From CAWJHE01 sp963842455 (GTDB lineage Bacteria > Chloroflexota > Anaerolineae > Anaerolineales > UBA4823), in the NCBI GenBank assembly GCA_963842455.1, contig CAWJHE010000011.1, forward strand, positions 113,002 through 177,001: a stretch of DNA of 64,000 nt, in the 5' to 3' direction. This document shows, piece by piece, positions 47,607-57,092 of this stretch. The translations under genes were made by a program, and so were the position numbers. Under the pieces are notes generated by a model. It searched no databases, had not been told where the DNA came from, and saw nothing but the letters and a program-made list of their open reading frames with translations. The stretch's first letter is position 1; each line of letters opens with the position of its first letter.

Positions 47607-50600
47607 ATGAAAAAATTTCGCCAAATTTTGATCGGTGTTTCTCTCTTCTTTTACCTGGCGCTGCCAAACTATCCGTCCGAAGCTTCCAACCTTTTTGCCC
47701 CACCCCCACCATCCATCGAAGAAACTCATTTAATCGAACAAGCGATTCATCAGATGATCCAGAAAGAAGAAACATCCGTTTTACTCTTGATGTTATATGA
47801 TACCAGGGTAGAAAAAATTCAAATTTCTGCAGATGGATTGTGGGCATCTGCCTGGCTGGTGCCAGTTGATCCGCTTACTGGTCACGATATACCTGCTGAA
47901 CCCGGTTTAGCCATCGTTAGAAAAGTCCAAGGAATTTGGCAAGCCGTTCTCCCTTCTCAACCAGAGTGGACGACTTTGCTCGACCTGTCTCCCTCTGAGC
48001 TGATCACCGAAGATGCTCGTAACAATTTACTGGTCGAAGCTTCTACAATGCAATCCCAAGAGAGTGTAACCTATAGCGGCTATAAACTCCCCTGGGCAGC
48101 TGGTGAGACCATGGCGTTGACCCAAAGCACTGCCCACGATCGATATACGCCAAGCGGAAATGCCCATTATGCTTTCGACTTCGCCAAACCGGGTTACCCC
48201 AGCGGTATGTTTAATGTTCACGCCGCCAGAAGCGCCATGGTTAAGAAAGCAGTGTGGATTTATGAAAATGGCAGCGAGGCTGAACCAGGTAATTACCTGC
48301 TGCTGGAAGACACCTCCACCTCACCCACCACATACCAGCTATATTTACATCTAGCCCAGAACAGTATTCCATTAGAATTACGAACTACGGGAGCCCCCGT
48401 GCAGCAAGGTCAGTTTATTGGCATCGCTGATGATACAGGTATGAGCACTGGCAACCACCTGCATTTTATGGTCCATGAGTATGCATATTCCTACTGGGGG
48501 CGAGCAGTAGATATAACATTTTCGGATGTAGCCATCAATGGCGGACGGCCACGCATAACTGTGGATATCTCCTACTGTTATGATACAGATCCTTGCAGCC
48601 AAACCCAGGCCTTATATATCTCGGGCAACACCATCACCAGCGATACAACGCCTCCAAGAGGCGAAATCACCAACCCATCCCATAACACTACCATCAATGC
48701 ATCCATTCTCCACCTCGAAGGCTGGGCAGTAGACGACGACTCGGGTTTAGCCAGCGCCCAGTTCAAAGCCAAATTCAATGGCAGCTGGCAATTGATTGGC
48801 AGCCCCTTTTCGACTTCATCATTTTCTTTGGATTGGAACCTGTGCGACAGTCAGGTGCCAGATGGACCTGTCACATTGGCCCTGGAATTGCGCGATCAAG
48901 CTGGCAATCCGACGCCGGACCTGCCCGGTTTAACTCAAATCACCAAGAATTACACTTGCCCGCGCCCTCCTCCTGCATGTCTCCCAAACAGTGAGCAGGT
49001 TGCGCTTTATGCTGAACCTGATTTCCAGGGAGTCTGCACTACTTTTAATATTGGAAGTTTCATCAATGCCGCTGCCATGGGAGCTGTTGGCGCAGATAAT
49101 GCTGCCTCAATCCTGGTAGGCTCCAGTGTAAAAGCCACCCTTTTTAGTCTGGACGCATATCTCGGCCGCGGAGAAACTCTTCTTAAGCAAGACAGCAACC
49201 TGGCCGACAACCTGGTTGGCGCAAATTCAGTTTCATCATTAACAGTGCAGAATCTCAGCGCCTTGCCGTCTGTCCCGAGATTAACCTTTCCAGCCAGCAA
49301 TGCAGCCTATACCAATGATGCCTCCTTTAGCCTGAGTTGGGAAAACGCCGGTGGAGGCGTCTTATTCCAAGCCCGCTTATTGCTCAACTCGGTCGAGATT
49401 AAGAACAGTGGCTGGCAAAACCAGACGCACTGGCATCTCAGCTCCCTACCGGCAGGTAACTATACCTGGCAGGTTAGATCTGCCAACAGTGCAGGGCAAA
49501 GCAGTTGGAGTGTGGTACGCAATCTGATCATCCAGGCCGTCAGTTTACCCTCGGCTACAGGCATGACCATTCCGTATTTCGATAATTTAGAAACTCTGGC
49601 CAGAGATTGGACTCATAGTAATAATTGGGACTTGACGGATGAGATCAACCACACACCGGATGGAATTGTGAGTTGGTTCTATGATACAAACAGTGATGGA
49701 TACGATACGGGTGTTCCGAATTCTGGATACCTTACATCACCCGACATTCTAGTTACCTGACGATCAAGTTTCTTATCTCAGGTTCTGGTATTTTCACGAA
49801 ACAGAAAGCCCTGGTCTGCACTGGGACCAACGCTGGGTGCAAGTATCTGCCAATGGAAGTCCTTTCACCAATCTTTACCAACTGTCTGATGACACCATGG
49901 AAACCTGGCTTAGCAGTCCAGCTATTTCTCTGGAAGCTTACAAGGGTACCACAGTAAGAATCCGTTTCTATTTTGCCACGCTAGACAACGTGAATAACCT
50001 GTATAGAGGCTGGTATCTTGATGATATCTCGGTAAACACGAACTCGCCTCCTGGCTGTTTGGATACAGATAATACCGCCGCCAGCGCTAATTCGATCTCC
50101 TATGGGAGCACCATGATGGGTTTAATTTGCCCCGCGGGGGATTTAGACTTCTACAGTTTCCTGGGTTCCGCCGGTGATCGTATCGGTATTCGTGTAACTG
50201 CCTCTTCCCTGGGCTCAAGTTTGGATTCCTTTCTATCTCTTTATGATTCGGATGGAAGTTCTCTCTTAGCTGAAAATGACGACATGGTTCTTTATGAACA
50301 AAGTGATTCGTTTATTTCCTACGAATTGAATCGCTCAGGAACATATTTCATTCGTGTTCGCTCTTGGAGTCATCCGGGTTCAGGAGACTATAACCAATTC
50401 TACACACTCTCCTTGAACATGGATAACCAAGACCCTCTGGCAAATATTGTCTTTCCTCAAGATGGACAAATTCTTCCCAAAGGAATAATCCATGTTACGG
50501 TCAATGCGACTGATACGCAAACCGGAGTAAGCCATGTTGAATTTTTGTGGCATACACTTGATTGGCAAAGCACTGACTGGCAGGCTCTTGGCCTGGATTT

Positions 50601-50772
50601 GGATGGTTCAGACGGTTGGTTTATTGAATTCGATAGTTCTGCATTGGATGTCAAAACAAGCATCGCAATCTATGCAGTAGTTTTCGACAAAGCTGGAAAT
50701 TCTATCGGCATAGGTATTTATAACCTTCGCCTACCCGTAATTTACTTTCCGGTAATTACCCGCATGCAATAA
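47607..50772 (+). CDS. Large secreted M23 peptidase-like multidomain protein (frameshifted near 49757)
   Basis: About 1,055 aa if one T is removed near 49757 (PDILVT then DDQVSYLRFWYF). ATG 47607 begins a signal peptide (MKKFRQILIGVSLFFYLALP). Domains: a beta-lytic/M23 LytM domain with zinc-ligand motifs HYAFDFAKPG and GNHLHFMVHE; an Ig-like module; a beta/gamma-crystallin-like domain (VALYAEPDFQGVCTTFNIG, ATLFSLDAYLGRGETLLK); FN3; a jelly-roll domain (NLETLARDWTHSNNWDL...YLDDISV); a PPC domain (CLDTDNTAASANS...YFIRVRSWS); and a final Ig-like module. It ends LPVIYFPVITRMQ. Predicted role: cell-wall or matrix peptidoglycan/peptide hydrolysis outside the cell. Confidence 0.82.
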
Positions 50773-50776
50773 AAAG

Positions 50777-50820
50777 AGCCCTGAACTTCCCCTTACATCA
50801 AGGAAAGAATTTTCAGGGCT
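50777..50820. terminator. Stem-loop between the converging M23 and transporter genes
   Basis: AGCCCTGAA (50777-50785) pairs with TTCAGGGCT (50812-50820), with a 26-nt loop, followed by TTGC on the plus strand and preceded by AAAAA, so it may serve both strands weakly. Confidence 0.55.
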
Positions 50821-50849
50821 TTGCAAACTTATTTTGAAAGGAGAATGGA

Positions 50850-51720
50850 TTACCCGCGCAGGCCTCCGGCAGCCAAACCGCGGATAAACTGTTTTTGTGT
50901 CAGCATATACAAAATTATCATTGGCACGGCAGAAATGATCAGACCTGCCATTATGACCGTATATTGCTCACGTAGGGCGCCAGAGAATGCCATCAAACCT
51001 ACAGGCACTGTCTTTAGTTTGTCACTGGTGATGAAGGTCAAGCCGAACATGAATTCATTCCAAACACGCATGGCATCGAGTAATGCTGCTGAAGCCAGGA
51101 TAGGTCTGCATAAAGGTACAACTACATGCACAAATATTTGGAACGTGCTGGCTCCATCCAGAGTGGCCGCTTCCTCAAAATCCTTGGCCAAGCCCAACAT
51201 ATAAGAACGGATTAGAAATGTTGTGAATGGAATACCAAAGGCAAGGTTTGGCAAAATCATCGCCCAGTAAGTGTTGTATAAACCCATCCAGCTTAGAATT
51301 CTGAACAACGGGATCAAACTCACCTCTGGGGCTAGCATCAGGCCGCCTAAAATAAAGAACAGCATGAACATGGAGCCTCTAAATTTAAAGCGAGACAAAG
51401 CATAGGCTGCCATGACAGAAACCACCAGGTTTAGAAAAACTGTACTGACGGTTACAATCACACTATTCAGAATATATTTGGCTATGCCATATTTCCAGGC
51501 AGTGACGTAATTTTGCCAATTCCATTGTTTGGGCAACGACCATGATTTATCAAAAAGTTGCGTATCTGTCTTGAACGAATTCGTTGCCACCCATACAAGT
51601 GGATAGATCACAACCAGCATCAACACCGCGAAAAAGAAAATATGTCAGAAAGATATTAAGCGGCGTACTGGTTGTTGGCTTTTTATACTTTTTGGGCGAT
51701 AGCGCACTTTTAGATATCAT
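50850..51720 (-). CDS. ABC sugar-type transporter permease, MalG/AraQ-like (frameshifted near 51640)
   Basis: About 290 aa after removing one T near 51640 (NIFLTYFLF then AVLMLVVIYPLVW). The true ATG at 51720 overlaps the upstream permease stop by 11 nt. Six membrane segments are visible and the EAA-type loop EEAATLDGASTFQIFVHVVVPLCRP that contacts the ATPase. It ends LTQKQFIRGLAAGGLRG, typical of carbohydrate-uptake CUT1 permeases. It corresponds by position to FrlM of fructosamine uptake. No ATPase gene is in the operon, so a shared MsmK-like ATPase is likely. Confidence 0.88.
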
Positions 51721-52615
51721 CTGACACCTCACTTCCAGTTTTACCAACACGCAGTTGAACAAAGGTCAGCACCAGGGTTATAAAGAATAACAGCGTAGCC
51801 AGGGCGGATGCATAACCCATTTCATCATTTCTGAAGCCTACCCGGTAAAGATATGAACCTAGAGTCTGGCTGGCATTATTAGGTCCACCAGCTGTCATAA
51901 CCCAGATGATATCAAACACTTTAAACCCGCCAATCACCGTGATTGTCGTCAGTACCAGAATTGTCTCTCTTACCATGGGCACAGTTACATTCCAGAACTT
52001 CTGCAAAATGGAAGCGCCATCGATACTGGCAGCTTCATACATCTCTTCTGGAATGGCTTGAATGGCTACAATGAACAAGATCATGTCATAGCCCACCCAC
52101 TGCCACTGTGAGACAGCTATAATGGCATAGATAGCTGTGGTTTCTTCCCCTAACCAGGCTCGGGTAAGATTCTCCAAACCCACTGCGTTCAATAATTGGT
52201 TGATCAAACCAGAGTTAGGGCTATAAATCAATTGGAAAGTAATACCAACCACCGTAATCGCCAACACAGCCGGCATAAAAAGAACATTTCTGAAGGCTGT
52301 CGACATCGATGGACGAATTATTTTGGCTTCCAGAATCGCGGCAAGCACAAGCGATAAGCCCACTTGAAACACCACGGATATCAACGCGTAGAGCACATTG
52401 TTTTTCAGACCCGTGGCTACAATTTTGTCGCTAAAGATACGCACATAATTCTGGATGTCGATGAACTTCATCGTTGGGTCGATCGAGCTCCAACGAAACA
52501 GGCTAAGATAAAAATTTTGAAAAACCGGTAAATAAACGAAAACCAGCATAATAATGATGGCTGGAAGTAAGAGCATGTAGGGTGTTAGCTGTTTTTTAAG
52601 ATGGGCAGTGTTCAT
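51710..52615 (-). CDS. ABC sugar-type transporter permease, MalF/UgpA-like
   Basis: 301 aa, six predicted membrane helices starting YMLLLPAIIIMLVFVYLPVFQ. The cytoplasmic EAA loop is EEMYEAASIDGASILQKFWNVTVPMVRE. Pairs with the overlapping downstream permease to form the membrane channel of a CUT1-type importer for the ligand of the adjacent lipoprotein. It corresponds to FrlN in position. It lies 76 nt after the binding-protein gene, with a stem-loop between. Confidence 0.92.
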   Translation of the reverse strand: MNTAHLKKQLTPYMLLLPAIIIMLVFVYLPVFQNFYLSLFRWSSIDPTMKFIDIQNYVRIFSDKIVATGLKNNVLYALISVVFQVGLSLVLAAILEAKIIRPSMSTAFRNVLFMPAVLAITVVGITFQLIYSPNSGLINQLLNAVGLENLTRAWLGEETTAIYAIIAVSQWQWVGYDMILFIVAIQAIPEEMYEAASIDGASILQKFWNVTVPMVRETILVLTTITVIGGFKVFDIIWVMTAGGPNNASQTLGSYLYRVGFRNDEMGYASALATLLFFITLVLTFVQLRVGKTGSEVSDDI

Positions 52616-52646
52616 CCGCTGTTCACCTCTTCCTTATCAATCGTTT

Positions 52647-52672
52647 AGGGATGCCTCAAGAGAGGCATCCCT
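52647..52672 (-). other. Intra-operon stem-loop between binding protein and permease genes
   Basis: A perfect 11-bp stem (AGGGATGCCTC at 52647-52657 with partner 52662-52672) and 4-nt loop, without a T-run in the direction of transcription. Such hairpins after solute-binding-protein genes protect the upstream mRNA end and raise its level over the permeases, as after malE. Confidence 0.7.
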
Positions 52673-52691
52673 TTCCTTATCTTACCCTAAG

Positions 52692-54030
52692 TTACTGCTT
52701 TAACTCGGCTTGGACTGTCACTGCTATATCGTGAACTTCTTGCATCACCTGTTCAGGTGTCTTTGAACCTGTCAACAAAGCTTGCATGCCAGGCAGGTAC
52801 ACTTCTACGATCTTGATGTTCATATCAGTGTCCATCCATAATGCCATGCCAGAAGCGTTATTGATGGCATCAACGCCCTCAACAACAATTGGCAATGCAT
52901 TATCCGTTTTCACTGCACCAACAGCCGAGCTGGGGATGCCCAGGCGTTTGACATATTCGTAACCCATTTCAGGGCTGGTTAAGAACTTCAAGAATTCAAT
53001 GGCTTCAGCTGGATGTTGGGTCTTTCCGTAGACCATGAAACCATCTGGAGCGCCAGTGAGAAGATCCTGATCTCCCTGCCCACCAGTTCCGCTTGGGAAC
53101 TCAAAGAAGCCAAAGTTTTTGAATTCTTTATCGATGGTCACAAATTCTTCAAGCTCGCAGTAGAACATGCCTGCTTTGCCGGCGATAAAAGCTGAGCGCG
53201 CATTCGAATGACTGATACCATTACGCGCCGTCATTAAAATAGCCCATATCGCCCAATTGCTTAAATCGTGTCAAAGCCTCAACATAACCCGGATCAGTAA
53301 ACAAAGCATCTGGCTCCGCTGTAAGGAGATAGTCTGCCTTGAGTACATCGCCATTGACCAACTTAGCATTTAAGTCACCAACATAGTGTGCAGATGCCCA
53401 GGGGAACTCATTACCAAATGAAATTGGGGTAATCCCGGCAGCTTTAAGGCTCTCGGACACAGCCAGGAACTCATCCCAGGTGGTCGGTACATTGAGACCC
53501 TGTTGACTAAAAATGTCTTTGTTATAAACCATGAACTTTGCGTTGATGCGCATGGGGATGCCATAAACTTTGCCATCCACTTTGTAAGGTTCAACGGCAG
53601 CCAACACAACTTTATCTTTCCAATCAGAATTCATCAGCGCATCGGTGATGTCCAATGCCTGGCCTGCACGCGCGAATTTCCAGGAGAATTCACCGGCCCA
53701 AGAGAAATAGATGTCAGGGACCTCACCAGATGCCATTAAGACACGAATCTTGTCTTTATAAGCTTCATCGGAGGCTGCTTCCATTTCAACTTTGATGTTG
53801 GGATGGGTCTTGTTGAATTCGGAAATAACAAAATTGTAATAATCCAATTGCTCTGGCTCCGGCCATTTGTGGAAGAAACGGATGGTCACTTCTTTTGCTG
53901 CTTCTTCTTGAACAGGTGCAGCGCCGCCTTCAGCTGGAGCAGCGGTTGGTGCTGCTGGGGTTGCACAACTTGCCAGCAACATACTCATAATCAAAGCAAG
54001 ACTAATCAAAAACCAGAATTTCTTTAACAT
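52692..54030 (-). CDS. Extracellular solute-binding lipoprotein, family 1 (frameshifted near 53228)
   Basis: About 446 aa with one base removed near 53228 (GYFNDG then RNGISHSNARSAF). Lipoprotein signal: MLKKFWFLISLALIMSML followed by LLASCATP (lipobox Cys21), then an Ala/Pro linker. The body has VTIRFFHKWPEPEQLDYYN, TWDEFLAVSESLKAAGITP and WMDTDMNIKIVEVYLPGMQ, typical of CUT1 sugar-binding proteins. It likely binds a glycated amine or related Amadori compound, judging by the operon. A strong ribosome-binding site (AGGAGGAG) precedes the ATG. A 190-nt gap separates it from the kinase gene upstream. Confidence 0.88.
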
Positions 54031-54220
54031 CAGGTACTCCTCCTATTTTATAATTGATTGCCCATAAACATGGGTTAGATCGACTTGCAGTACGACTTGG
54101 CGGTATCAATGCTCTGTATAGTAAACAGTCGTATGCGCTCTGATGATCTTTCTGTTTTAATCTTCGCTAATCTATTTGTCAATCTCCTTTCAAAGGTTAT
54201 CGGCGTGCATCTTCATGGGA

Positions 54221-55030
54221 TCAATATGAAACGCCATGACCAAATGCCCCATACCAGGTGCAATTCTGAGCCGCGGATTCGGCAGCTCGTTGCATAGCCA
54301 ATTGAATAGGCGTTCCATCCACATACTCAACCAGGAACCGAGCTGCAAATGCATCACCTGCTCCCAATGTATCAACGGCCTCGACCCTGATGACACCTTG
54401 ATGATACAACTGATTGCCATCAAACACCCAGGCGCCATCTTTACCGTGGGTCATCACAACAAGAGAAGGACCTTCATCGATGGCTCTGTGCATCAAATCA
54501 TGCATCCCGCTCTCATCCACATCTGCTAAAGAGAAGAAAGCAATATCCACATTGGGTAAGACTTTCTTCAAATAATCATCATCAAGCTCTTGCGAGAAAT
54601 CAAAAGATAGGCGTTGGCTATGCTGCTTTAGCGCTTGTATTTGACTTTCCAAATAGCTAAACACACTGGTGTGAACCAGGTCAAAGGAAGAGATATACCT
54701 GTAATCATGGTCCTCTAATTTAATCAAATTTGTAGCACCATGATTGCCTTCACCAAAAACGCGGTCGCCATCCACTAAAGTTACTGTGGAAAATGATGTT
54801 GGCTCGCCTTCAATCATCCTGCAATGAGATGTATCGATGCCTTCTTTAGCCAACGCATTCATGATCAAATCGCCGCGCATATCTTTCCCCAACCAACCCA
54901 AATAGGCAGCTGGATGTCCGTAACGGTGAGCCAATACCGCAACATTCAAGGCATTGCCACCCGGGAACATCATGCGCTTATGCAAGTAAGTATCTACTGT
55001 GTTGTCGCCAACGCCTATCAATCGAGTCAT
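54221..55030 (-). CDS. frlD: PfkB-family kinase, fructoselysine 6-kinase-like
   Basis: 269 aa. Ribokinase/PfkB fold: GVGDNTVDTYLHKRMMFPGG and GNALNVAVLAHRYG at the N-terminus, DGDRVFGEGNHGA, and the C-terminal DTLGAGDAFAARFL with catalytic Asp. The start, DGDRVFG and end closely follow E. coli FrlD as I recall it (IGDNCVD, GGNAVNVAVYCTRYG, NDRVFGDYTEG). It would phosphorylate the imported fructosamine at C6. It begins 1 nt after the deglycase stop codon, so the two are a metabolic pair. The identity of the amine partner is unknown. Confidence 0.85.
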   Translation of the reverse strand: MTRLIGVGDNTVDTYLHKRMMFPGGNALNVAVLAHRYGHPAAYLGWLGKDMRGDLIMNALAKEGIDTSHCRMIEGEPTSFSTVTLVDGDRVFGEGNHGATNLIKLEDHDYRYISSFDLVHTSVFSYLESQIQALKQHSQRLSFDFSQELDDDYLKKVLPNVDIAFFSLADVDESGMHDLMHRAIDEGPSLVVMTHGKDGAWVFDGNQLYHQGVIRVEAVDTLGAGDAFAARFLVEYVDGTPIQLAMQRAAESAAQNCTWYGAFGHGVSY

Positions 55031-55031
55031 T

Positions 55032-56049
55032 TTAGTACTCGAATTTCCACATATAGCGGCGGGTGCTTAGAGGATGGTTGTGCCATACCGCCAGGTGATC
55101 CGCAAAACGGCCAGCAGCTGCTTCAAGAATGAATGGCGCAAAAATGGCGCGTACCTCAGGATCAACACCCTTCATTTCGAATTCTTTCGAGTCGTAAACA
55201 ATGATGCGCTCGGTGAATTTCTTGCAGAAGCGCAGCACTCGCTCAGTCACCGGTCGAGATGGATCCTCGCCCATAAACAACATAACAGGCGTTGTCTCGG
55301 TAACCACCTCAAAGGGACCATGGAAGAATTCGGCTGCTTCACCGGTGAAGGTATGCATCCACTGCATTTCCATCAAGATACAAGTGCCAAAAACATAGGC
55401 GTTAGCATAGGTAGGACCCGAGCCCATCACCATCATAAAATCATCATCTTTATACAGCCTGGAATCCTCGGTTGCACGTTTTTCATTTTGTTCTTGAGCA
55501 TCAACCATTGCGGATGGCAGGGCATCCAATGATTTCATCACCTTTTCATACAACGGCCAGTTTTCAATTTCCTTCATCACAGCAGCCAATAAGGCCATGA
55601 TGATGATAGATTTGGCGAAGTAACCATGCTTGCTTTCACCATAAATCAATGGATAGGGTACATTCTGCGCCAGTGGAGAGTCCTCAAATTGGGTTACTCC
55701 AACCACTTTGCAGGGATAATCTTTTAAGAATTTAGCTGCGGCTACCACCTCGGGGGTTGTTCCAGAATGGGAAGCCAGGATCACAAGCGAATCTGCCCCT
55801 AATTTGGCGGGAGATTGATAGATAAATTCAGCGGGAAAATACAGGTGAGTTTCAATCTCTTTCAGGTCACGATCCATCCAATACTTGATGGCTCCCATCT
55901 CCCGGTTAGGAGCACCACAACCGACCATGAAGACTTCGTTTTATGCCTTGTTTTGCAAGCTTCTTGCCCAACTCGGCAGCCTTATCTTTTTCCGTTAGCG
56001 ATTTCTCAAGGCTGTTCAAGAAATCCTTTCGATCAATATCTGATGCCAT
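55032..56049 (-). CDS. frlB: SIS-domain fructosamine deglycase-like protein (frameshifted near 55935)
   Basis: About 339 aa after removing one A in AAAA near 55935 (AKQGI then NEVFMVGCGAPNREMGA); E. coli FrlB is about the same length. ATG 56049 has AGGAG at good distance. Two SIS domains: VGCGAPNREMG...ASHSGTTPEVV and MGSGPTYANAYVFG...GEAAEFFHGPFEVV. The latter and the ending STRRYMWKFEY match FrlB-type enzymes rather than GlmS (no glutaminase domain). It would split fructosamine-6-phosphate into glucose-6-phosphate and the free amine. First structural gene of the operon, with an operator overlapping its promoter. Confidence 0.85.
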
Positions 56050-56099
56050 TTCAAGCTCCTTCAATTTTGAATTATCGAATACAATAACGTATCCGCTAC

Positions 56100-56127
56100 T
56101 TAATAACAGGTTCCTGGTATATACCAA
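56100..56127 (-). promoter_or_regulatory. Promoter and GntR operator of the frl-like operon
   Basis: On the minus strand TTGGTA (56122-56127) and TATTAA (56100-56105) form a promoter with a 16-nt spacer. The 12-bp palindrome TGGTATATACCA (56115-56126) overlaps its -35 box, so a bound GntR protein would block RNA polymerase. The same palindrome recurs before the regulator gene. Confidence 0.75.
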
Positions 56128-56141
56128 CGGGGGAAAAATTT

Positions 56142-56897
56142 TTAGAACACATTGGGTGTACTGACCGAGCGAAACACCACTCTCCTTGGGTGGTTTACAG
56201 ATATTAAGTACTCCACTGGTCGATCGTTCACATCACTAACTACCAAACGCAGCAGCATAATCGCTTCGCCATGCTTTATATTCAAAAGGTCGGCTTCTTC
56301 TTGTGTAGCAAAACTAATTTTTAATGTTTCATTATTCAATGCAAAACGGACTCCATAACGCACCTGCATGATGGAATATAAAGAGGCATCCGGTTTTTCA
56401 AGATCTTCTATACTGAGTCCTGGAATAATCTCTGCAGGAATATAACTGGTTTCAACACAAAAAGGTTGGCCATTTACCGTTCTTAGACGTTTAATAACCA
56501 AAACCTCCGCCCCAATTCGTAATTTGAGTTTTTCAGCAATTTTTAGAGGAGCACGCTCGTAACCAAAATGCAGCAAAACAGAACCAGCCACAGCGCCTTC
56601 TTCTTGAAGCATCTGTGTCAAACCCACAGCCACATCTTTACCCAACTTACGTTGAACCTGTGGAAGACGCACAAAGGTACCGCTGGTTGAACGCCTTTCC
56701 AATAAACCCATGCGCTTCAGGTTTTCAACTGCTCGCCGCACAGTCATCCTGCTGACCCCCAACTGATCTGACAATTCTCTTTCCGAAGGAATTTGCTCAC
56801 CAGGCGAAAAATCCCGACCTTCAATCATCTCCTTCAAGGTCGCTTCGACCTGGAGATAAAGTGGAGAACTGGAGTCGGGGTGAGTAATATCAACCAT
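56142..56897 (-). CDS. GntR/HutC-family transcriptional regulator (FrlR-like)
   Basis: 251 aa. N-terminal winged helix-turn-helix: PLYLQVEATLKEMIEGRDFS, IPSERELSDQLGVSRMTVRRA, NLKRMGLLERRSTSGTFV. The C-terminal UTRA ligand domain spans about 95-240 (VLVIKRLRTVNGQPFCVETS, EAIMLLRLVV). HutC-type regulators bind sugar phosphates or related effectors and repress catabolic operons; this one is 92 nt upstream of the deglycase gene on the same strand. Two TGGTATATACCA sites flank the gene, the kind of GT...AC palindrome bound by GntR proteins. The natural inducer would be a fructosamine (phosphate), by inference. Confidence 0.88.
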   Translation of the reverse strand: MVDITHPDSSSPLYLQVEATLKEMIEGRDFSPGEQIPSERELSDQLGVSRMTVRRAVENLKRMGLLERRSTSGTFVRLPQVQRKLGKDVAVGLTQMLQEEGAVAGSVLLHFGYERAPLKIAEKLKLRIGAEVLVIKRLRTVNGQPFCVETSYIPAEIIPGLSIEDLEKPDASLYSIMQVRYGVRFALNNETLKISFATQEEADLLNIKHGEAIMLLRLVVSDVNDRPVEYLISVNHPRRVVFRSVSTPNVF

Positions 56898-56916
56898 TTT
56901 TGTGTTTACTGGTCCT

Positions 56917-56956
56917 TGGTATATACCAATTATACAGGAAAATTGCAGTATGTCAA
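56917..56956 (-). promoter_or_regulatory. Promoter and operator of the GntR regulator gene
   Basis: On the minus strand TTGACA (56951-56956), 16-nt spacer, TATAAT (56929-56934), a near-perfect sigma70 promoter. The palindrome TGGTATATACCA (56917-56928) directly abuts the -10 box and covers the transcription start, predicting autorepression. Confidence 0.85.
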
Positions 56957-57092
56957 TATACGCGACAGTTTTTTTAATCTTTCAACTGTATCAGCATTAT
57001 TCCTGGCCACTAATCGATCCATCAAAAATTTCCGTCTCGGGGTATACTAAACAAATATCAGCAAATGGGTAATTCATCGGGAAACGAATTCA

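Noticed and set aside
55032..56049. GlmS or glucosamine deaminase assignment for the SIS protein
   Set aside because: There is no N-terminal glutaminase domain and the kinase, importer and C-terminal sequence match the fructosamine pathway.
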